Origin: Chromobacteriaceae bacterium
GTDB taxonomy: Bacteria; Pseudomonadota; Gammaproteobacteria; Burkholderiales; Aquaspirillaceae
DNA length: 5,466 nucleotides
Direction: 5' to 3'
Assembly: GCA_030151505.1 (NCBI GenBank)
Contig: JASLDQ010000118.1
Coordinates: forward strand, 1-5,466
The notes under the pieces were generated by a model. It was not told the origin of the DNA, searched no databases, and saw nothing but the letters and a program-made list of their open reading frames with translations. Within the stretch, counting starts at the first letter, position 1, and each line of letters opens with the position of its first letter. The translations under genes were made by a program, and so were the position numbers. Below are positions 1 through 5,466 of this stretch, piece after piece.

Positions 1-818
1 GACGGCACCTGCATGTCGACGAGGAAATAGGCGCGGCTGAAGCTGAACAGCACCCCGATGCGCCAGGGCTCGAGCAGGATGGCATCCAGACGGAGCCTGG
101 CGGAAGCATCGTGCAGCACCGGGATGGCAAAAGGCGAAACCTGGCCGCCGTTGATGACCTTGCCGATGATGTAGGCGGTCTTGTTGCGGTAGAACGCCGA
201 GTTGAGCACCTGAATCTGGTAGTTGGCCTCCACCATCGGCCATTGCCCGCCGAAATGCCGCCGGATGGCCGTCATCACGTAGCCGATGTCGCGCCCGAGG
301 TCGGCACAGGGACGTTCCCAGCCGAAGTCGGTCACCATACGGGTGAGTGTCGCGCGCAGGCCGTCGTGGACGGGATAGTAGCTGCGGTAGGTCGGCGGAT
401 CGGACTCGATGTATTCGGTGCTGATGGCCGGCCGCACGAAGATGAAATCGTTGTTGAAGTAGTCGCGGTGCAAGACCCGGCAGAACACCGAGTTGAAGAA
501 GGTCTCGGCCAGCTCGGGCTGCCGGTGGTTGGTCAACAGGCCGATGTAGTTGAACTTGGCCTGCTGCCAGATGTCGTCGTCGAGCAGTTCGGCATGAAAC
601 TCGACTCGCAGGCGCTCGATGGTTTCCTGCACGCGGTCGTCGTAGAACTGGATGCGGTCGCGGATGGCCTGCTGCATGCCGGCCCAGTTGGCCTCTTCGA
701 AATAGCCCTTGGCGCGCACGGTGCATTCGCGAAACAGGCGATAGTGCTTGTCGAAGCCATCGAGCAAGGCGTGGGCGATGTCGCGCGCGACCGGATTGTT
801 TTCCTGCGGGATGAGCAT
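1..818 (-). CDS. aceK: Isocitrate dehydrogenase kinase/phosphatase AceK, N-terminal part (gene runs off the left edge)
   Basis: AceK phosphorylates and dephosphorylates a serine in the active site of dimeric NADP-IDH in the cytoplasm, diverting isocitrate to the glyoxylate bypass during growth on acetate or fatty acids. The minus strand reads open from an ATG at 818-816 to the window edge, giving 272 codons. AceK is usually about 570-610 residues, so roughly half is present, mostly the N-terminal regulatory domain. Family-typical stretches include ARDIAHALLDGFDKHY (residues 11-26), FNNDFIFVRP (121-130), HFGGQWPMVEANYQIQVL (188-205), FYRNKTAYIIGK (209-220) and FSFSRAYFLVDMQVP (258-272), the last matching E. 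coli FSFTRSYFMVDV. The ATP-binding and catalytic kinase residues lie beyond the edge and cannot be checked. An in-frame ATG exists two codons upstream (824-822), but the ribosome-binding site favours 818. The gene is divergent from the two IDH genes, and its substrate Icd is encoded at 4109-5380. Identification is firm; integrity of the C-terminal half is unknown. Confidence 0.97.
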   Translation of the reverse strand, partial: MLIPQENNPVARDIAHALLDGFDKHYRLFRECTVRAKGYFEEANWAGMQQAIRDRIQFYDDRVQETIERLRVEFHAELLDDDIWQQAKFNYIGLLTNHRQPELAETFFNSVFCRVLHRDYFNNDFIFVRPAISTEYIESDPPTYRSYYPVHDGLRATLTRMVTDFGWERPCADLGRDIGYVMTAIRRHFGGQWPMVEANYQIQVLNSAFYRNKTAYIIGKVINGGQVSPFAIPVLHDASARLRLDAILLEPWRIGVLFSFSRAYFLVDMQVP

Positions 819-824
819 GGGCAT

Positions 825-830
825 TTCCTC
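825..830 (-). promoter_or_regulatory. Ribosome-binding site of aceK that decides between two ATGs
   Basis: On the minus strand GAGGAA directly abuts the upstream ATG (824-822) with no spacer, but lies 6 nt from the second in-frame ATG (818-816). Only the second has normal Shine-Dalgarno spacing, so initiation at 818 is preferred. The difference is two residues (Met-Pro). Confidence 0.7.
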
Positions 831-1337
831 TGCGGACGGCCGCGAGCAATCCGGCAGCGTGCCCGCCTGATCAAGTCACAGCCACCGGTTCTTCACGCCG
901 TCCATCAGGCGGGCCGTACAATGTGGTCGCGGTGACAATGGGTCTGGTTTGGAGCGGGTGTCCACCCCGGCCAGTCTCGTCTTGGACGAATGATGATGCG
1001 CGTATTTATTGCGGCGCGCAAACCGGCAACAGGCAAGGCTTTTCCCTCGAAACAGCTACCGTATTTTCATGCAATTCGGATGCAATGAACCGGCACCGCC
1101 ACCCTCACCGCCGCCGAAACCGTTTCGCGACCCAAGGGAGTTTGCGACCAACGCCCCGGCGCTTGCGGCAACCGTCGAGCGGTGCCCGGGCCGTCGCCCG
1201 TGCATCTCATTTTTCTCCCAGCAAGGCATCGCTTCGGGTTGAGCGCCTCCCGGCCCGGACGCGATGGGGCCATGCCTGCTTCCTGTTGCCAACGACCTCA
1301 CGGTGTGGCGGGCGGTGGCAGCTTTGTTGCCGGCGTC
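831..1337. other. Long non-coding stretch between aceK and the monomeric IDH promoter
   Basis: About 500 bases without a supportable gene. The open frames here (for example 923-1363 and 1009-1242 on plus, 1056-1454 on minus) are low-complexity, rich in Arg, Pro and Ala, lack recognisable domains, and overlap one another as expected in GC-rich DNA. Only weak promoter-like elements are visible. On plus, TACAAT lies at 917-922, and TTGGAC (982-987) is 17 bp from TTTATT (1005-1010). On minus, toward aceK, TTGCCG (1029-1024) is 15 bp from TAAATA (1008-1003). None is strong enough to call. The aceK promoter probably lies somewhere here, since no other gene intervenes. A locally AT-richer patch spans about 985-1085. 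Confidence 0.5.
861..914. repeat. 11-bp perfect inverted repeat upstream of aceK
   Basis: The arm GCCCGCCTGAT (861-871) is exactly complementary to ATCAGGCGGGC (904-914), with 32 bases between them. The inner arm is 43 bases upstream of the aceK start. If aceK transcription starts to the right of 914, the arms could form a hairpin in the aceK leader. Otherwise the spaced half-sites could bind a dimeric regulator. No T-run follows the left arm in the aceK direction, so it is not an intrinsic terminator. The repeat is seen directly; its function is inferred. Confidence 0.5.
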
Positions 1338-1364
1338 GCGAGGGGGGAAGCGAGGGGGTATAAT
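1338..1364 (+). promoter_or_regulatory. Probable promoter of the monomeric IDH gene with G-rich direct repeat
   Basis: A perfect -10 hexamer, TATAAT, lies at 1359-1364. The position 17 bp upstream (1336-1341, TCGCGA) is a poor -35. Instead the spacer and -35 area carry a direct repeat GCGAGGGGG at 1338-1346 and 1350-1358, with a 12-bp period, the second copy touching the -10. A start near 1371 would give a leader of about 200 nt. A good -10 without a good -35 suggests an activator or another sigma-contact arrangement, but that is inference. Confidence 0.55.
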
Positions 1365-1489
1365 TCGTTTTTTGAATTCGGCCAGCCACCGGGGACTCGC
1401 GGCGAGACGCGAGCCTGCCGGCCCGGGCGGCATCCGGAGTGCAGGGCCCTCCACCGCGGATCGCGGCCCTGCATTTCCGTGCCTGTTTC

Positions 1490-1523
1490 AAGCCACGGCG
1501 CAGCATGTCGCGCCGTGGCTTTT
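1490..1523 (+). terminator. Terminator-like hairpin (possible attenuator) in the IDH leader
   Basis: AAGCCACGGCGC (1490-1501) pairs perfectly with GCGCCGTGGCTT (1510-1521) around an 8-nt loop. The T-run at 1520-1523 is only four long and is followed by CGCGCAG, so termination may be partial. It sits 48 bases before the IDH start codon in the same direction, which suits attenuation or the 3' end of a small leader RNA better than the end of an upstream gene, since none is visible. Confidence 0.5.
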
Positions 1524-1557
1524 CGCGCAGTTGTTCGACCGTACCACAAGATAATTC

Positions 1558-1564
1558 AGGGAGA
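1558..1564 (+). promoter_or_regulatory. Ribosome-binding site fixing the monomeric IDH start
   Basis: AGGGAGA lies 7 nt before the ATG at 1572. The open frame extends upstream to 1182, but the 130 extra residues lack similarity to the family and would run through the leader hairpins. The site at 1572 is therefore the true start. Confidence 0.85.
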
Positions 1565-1571
1565 TAAAGTA

Positions 1572-3809
<2,238 letters not shown>

Positions 3810-3830
3810 TCCGACACAGGCTCCAGCGGA

Positions 3831-3855
3831 GAGCGCCGGCAGTATGCCGGCGCTC
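3831..3855 (+). repeat. Perfect 11-bp hairpin after the monomeric IDH gene
   Basis: GAGCGCCGGCA (3831-3841) pairs with TGCCGGCGCTC (3845-3855) around a GTA loop. It begins 21 bases after the stop codon and lacks a following T-run, so by itself it is not an intrinsic terminator. Placed 10 bases ahead of the terminator, it could protect the mRNA 3' end or aid pausing. Confidence 0.7.
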
Positions 3856-3865
3856 CTCCCGTCCA

Positions 3866-3898
3866 GAAACGCCATGGCTTGCCATGGCGTTTCTTTTT
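3866..3898 (+). terminator. Strong Rho-independent terminator of the monomeric IDH gene
   Basis: GAAACGCCATGGC (3866-3878) and GCCATGGCGTTTC (3881-3893) form a perfect 13-bp stem around TT, in practice a CTTG tetraloop. It is followed by five T residues at 3894-3898. This is a classic intrinsic terminator and separates the transcription of the two IDH genes. Confidence 0.92.
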
Positions 3899-3940
3899 GC
3901 GCATGGTGAATGGATGCTCGCTTACGCCGTCCGCATGGAG

Positions 3941-3972
3941 TCGTGGATACGACGGCCTGATTTTCGTGGATA
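3941..3972. repeat. Short direct repeat TCGTGGATA upstream of icd
   Basis: TCGTGGATA occurs at 3941-3949 and again at 3964-3972, 23 bp apart, about two helical turns. The repeats lie 30 bp or more upstream of the candidate icd -35, where an activator could bind. The repeat is short and may be coincidental. Confidence 0.3.
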
Positions 3973-4001
3973 ATCAAATGGCAGCCCCGGCGCGGCCGGC
4001 G

Positions 4002-4030
4002 TTGACTTTGGCGCAAGACATGCCTGTACG
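4002..4030 (+). promoter_or_regulatory. Candidate promoter of icd
   Basis: TTGACT (4002-4007, five of six matches to the sigma-70 -35) is 17 bp from TGTACG (4025-4030), a weak -10 with three of six matches. Transcription would start near 4037 and give a leader of about 70 nt. The upstream terminator at 3866-3898 means icd needs its own promoter, which supports a site in this interval. A second -10-like GATAAT at 3969-3974 has no matching -35. Confidence 0.45.
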
Positions 4031-4033
4031 GGA

Positions 4034-4045
4034 CATCGCGCGATG
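4034..4045. promoter_or_regulatory. 12-bp perfect palindrome at the expected icd transcription start
   Basis: CATCGCGCGATG at 4034-4045 is a perfect palindrome lying just downstream of the candidate -10 and spanning the predicted start. That position would suit a repressor operator. There is no direct evidence for a binding protein, and chance occurrence in GC-rich DNA is possible. Confidence 0.3.
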
Positions 4046-4093
4046 CAGACGGGCGACCGCGCAAGAAGAACTGTTTGCCGAAGACAAATCCAC

Positions 4094-4100
4094 AAGGAGA
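4094..4100 (+). promoter_or_regulatory. Ribosome-binding site fixing the icd start
   Basis: AAGGAGA lies 8 nt before the ATG at 4109. An in-frame ATG at 4043 would add 22 residues with no family counterpart and has no comparable Shine-Dalgarno. The start at 4109 gives [12 protein letters not shown], which aligns with E. coli MESKVVVPAQG. Confidence 0.88.
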
Positions 4101-4108
4101 CAGCAGGA

Positions 4109-5380
4109 ATGAGCGAATCCAAGATCAAGGTGCCATCTGCCGGACAGAAAATTATTCCGGGCCAGCCGATTCCGAACAATCCGATCATCCCGTTCATCGA
4201 AGGCGATGGCATCGGGGTCGACATCACCCCGGTGATGATCAAGGTGATCGATGCCGCCGTCGCCAAGGCTTACGGCGGCGCCAAGCAGATTCACTGGATG
4301 GAGATCTACGCCGGCGAGAAATCGACCCGGCTGTACGGCGGCGACGTGTGGCTGCCCCAGGAAACCCTGGACGCGCTAAGGGATTTCGCGGTCGCGATCA
4401 AGGGGCCGATGACCACGCCGGTCGGCGGCGGCATTCGCTCGCTCAACGTGGCGCTGCGCCAGGAGCTCGACCTGTACGTCTGCCTGCGCCCGGTGCGTTA
4501 CTTCACCGGTGTGCCGTCGCCGCTTAAGCGCCCGGACCTGACCGACATGGTGATCTTCCGCGAGAACACGGAAGACATCTACGCCGGCATCGAATGGCAG
4601 GCGGAATCGGAAAGTGCCAGGAAGGTCATCAAGTTCCTGCAGGAAGAGATGGGGGTCACAAAGATCCGCTTCCCGGAAACCTCGGGTATCGGCATCAAGC
4701 CGGTTTCCCGCCAGGGAACCGAACGTCTGGTGCGCCAGGCCATCCAGTATGCCATCGACAACGACCGCAAGTCGGTGACGATCGTGCACAAGGGCAACAT
4801 CATGAAGTTCACCGAAGGTGGCTTCCGTGACTGGAGCTACGAGCTGGCCAAGAAAGAATTCGGAGCCCAGCCGATCGATGGCGGTCCGTGGTGCTCGTTC
4901 AAGAATCCGAAAACCGGCCGCGACATCGTGGTCAAGGATTCGATCGCGGATGCCTTCCTGCAACAGATCCTGCTGCGTCCGGCCGAGTACGACGTGATCG
5001 CCTGCTGCAACCTGAACGGCGACTACATTTCCGATGCGCTGGCGGCGCAGGTCGGCGGCATCGGCATCGCCCCGGGCGCCAACCTGTCCGACACCGTCGC
5101 GCTGTTCGAAGCCACTCACGGCACCGCGCCGAAGTACGCCGGCCAGGACAAGGTCAACCCCGGCTCGCTGATCCTGTCGGCCGAAATGATGCTGCGCCAC
5201 CTTGGCTGGACCGAAGCGGCCGATCTGATCATCAGCTCGATGGAAAAGGCCATTTCCGACAAGCAGGTCACCTACGACTTCGCCCGCCTGATGGAAGGGG
5301 CCACCGAGGTCAGCTGCTCGGCCTTCGGCGATGCGGTCGCCATCGAGCGTCAAATAGACCGTCACCCGGTCGCCGCATAA
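4109..5380 (+). CDS. icd: Homodimeric NADP-dependent isocitrate dehydrogenase (E. coli Icd type), AceK target
   Basis: Catalyses the same TCA-cycle step as the upstream enzyme, oxidative decarboxylation of isocitrate to 2-oxoglutarate with NADP+, but as a cytoplasmic homodimer. It has 423 residues against 416 in E. coli and aligns almost throughout with a two-residue offset. The phosphorylated serine is conserved as Ser111 in [13 protein letters not shown] (106-118), so AceK control is expected. Substrate and metal residues are present: Asn113, Arg117, Arg127, Arg151, Tyr158, Lys228, Asp281, Asp305 and Asp309. NADP specificity residues Lys342, Tyr343, Val349, Tyr389 and Arg393 match the E. 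coli NADP set (Lys344, Tyr345, Val351, Tyr391, Arg395), so NAD use is unlikely. The C-terminus is about nine residues longer than in E. coli, ending [12 protein letters not shown]. The gene follows the monomeric IDH gene in the same direction but is separated from it by a terminator and probably has its own promoter. Confidence 0.99.
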   Translation: MSESKIKVPSAGQKIIPGQPIPNNPIIPFIEGDGIGVDITPVMIKVIDAAVAKAYGGAKQIHWMEIYAGEKSTRLYGGDVWLPQETLDALRDFAVAIKGPMTTPVGGGIRSLNVALRQELDLYVCLRPVRYFTGVPSPLKRPDLTDMVIFRENTEDIYAGIEWQAESESARKVIKFLQEEMGVTKIRFPETSGIGIKPVSRQGTERLVRQAIQYAIDNDRKSVTIVHKGNIMKFTEGGFRDWSYELAKKEFGAQPIDGGPWCSFKNPKTGRDIVVKDSIADAFLQQILLRPAEYDVIACCNLNGDYISDALAAQVGGIGIAPGANLSDTVALFEATHGTAPKYAGQDKVNPGSLILSAEMMLRHLGWTEAADLIISSMEKAISDKQVTYDFARLMEGATEVSCSAFGDAVAIERQIDRHPVAA

Positions 5381-5466
5381 CGGGTTGTAGCCGTTTGCGA
5401 AATGCGTCGGTTGCTCGATCGCACGAAAATTTCGCGGATGCCGACCATGATCGAGAATGATGTCCT
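5381..5466. other. Right-edge sequence downstream of icd, nothing recognised
   Basis: These 86 bases hold no supportable gene start and no strong terminator. The best inverted repeat is GCGAAAT (5397-5403) with ATTTCGC (5429-5435), which has a 25-nt loop and no T-run. The icd terminator, if intrinsic, is therefore probably beyond the window. Confidence 0.4.

Larger units (their letters stand above)
1371..1571 (+). ncRNA. Structured 5' leader of the monomeric IDH gene (possible cis-regulatory RNA)
   Basis: Between the TATAAT box and the IDH start codon are about 200 bases of GC-rich sequence with successive inverted repeats. These are CTCGCG/CGCGAG (1396-1401 with 1408-1413), TGCCG/CGGCA (1416-1420 with 1428-1432), TGCAGGGCC/GGCCCTGCA (1440-1448 with 1465-1473), and a 12-bp stem at 1490-1521. 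The third stem encloses a smaller CCGCG/CGCGG hairpin (1454-1458 with 1462-1466) that shares two bases with it, so the two forms partly compete. The last hairpin ends in a short T-run, leaving 36 bases before the Shine-Dalgarno. Alternatives are a roughly 150-nt small RNA ending at that hairpin, or a leader under attenuation. A computationally described RNA motif called icd-II is reported upstream of isocitrate dehydrogenase genes; I cannot tell from sequence alone whether this leader belongs to it. Confidence 0.4.

Noticed and set aside
111..935. 274-codon plus-strand open frame opposite aceK
   Set aside because: It mirrors the AceK coding frame and has no recognisable domain, while the minus-strand AceK reading is unambiguous.
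923..1454. Several small overlapping open frames in the aceK-idh intergenic region
   Set aside because: They are low-complexity, overlap in several frames, lack convincing ribosome-binding sites and resemble no known protein.
1531..1555. Possible second idh promoter: TTGTTC with GATAAT
   Set aside because: The spacer is only 13 bp, and a start would fall in or next to the Shine-Dalgarno, leaving almost no leader.
1182..1571. 130-residue N-terminal extension of the monomeric IDH open frame
   Set aside because: The extension has no family similarity, crosses the promoter and leader hairpins, and the strong Shine-Dalgarno at 1558-1564 points to the ATG at 1572.
3964..3974. Near match to a DnaA box (TTATCCACG on the minus strand)
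   Set aside because: It has one mismatch to the consensus, only one further partial copy nearby (3941-3949), and no origin-like AT-rich region or origin-linked gene.
4376..5365. 329-codon open frame on the minus strand opposite icd
   Set aside because: Antisense shadow with the same biased composition. Icd on the plus strand matches its family along its whole length.

Overview
This window looks like a chromosomal segment from a GC-rich proteobacterium, most likely a betaproteobacterium. The evidence is strong G/C preference at third codon positions, high similarity of all three proteins to proteobacterial families, and the presence of AceK, which is essentially proteobacterial. The lineage is inferred from composition and gene content, and the sequence alone does not fix a genus. 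All three genes act at one metabolic point, isocitrate dehydrogenase (IDH), where carbon is split between the TCA cycle and the glyoxylate bypass.

Layout. Positions 1-818 (minus strand) hold the N-terminal 272 codons of aceK, the bifunctional IDH kinase/phosphatase. The gene runs off the left edge. Positions 819-1571 are a 753-bp divergent intergenic region with no convincing gene. It holds an 11-bp inverted repeat just upstream of aceK, a consensus-like -10 (TATAAT at 1359) and an approximately 200-nt GC-rich leader with several hairpins ahead of the next gene. Positions 1572-3809 (+) encode a complete monomeric NADP-dependent IDH (745 aa). Positions 3810-4108 hold a plain hairpin, a strong intrinsic terminator (3866-3898), and a promoter-like segment with a short direct repeat and a 12-bp palindrome. 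Positions 4109-5380 (+) encode a complete homodimeric NADP-dependent IDH (423 aa) of the E. coli Icd type. The last 86 bases hold nothing recognisable.

How the genes fit together. The dimeric Icd keeps the serine (Ser111, equivalent to E. coli Ser113) that AceK phosphorylates, so kinase and substrate are encoded within a few kilobases of each other. The monomeric enzyme between them has a different active-site architecture and is not known to be an AceK substrate. The cell could therefore switch off one isozyme by phosphorylation while the other keeps working. The terminator between the two IDH genes and the separate promoter signals indicate independent transcription. The least ordinary non-coding feature is the long structured leader of the monomeric IDH gene, which could be a cis-regulatory RNA. 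No mobile element, CRISPR array, tRNA, rRNA or undescribed protein system is visible.
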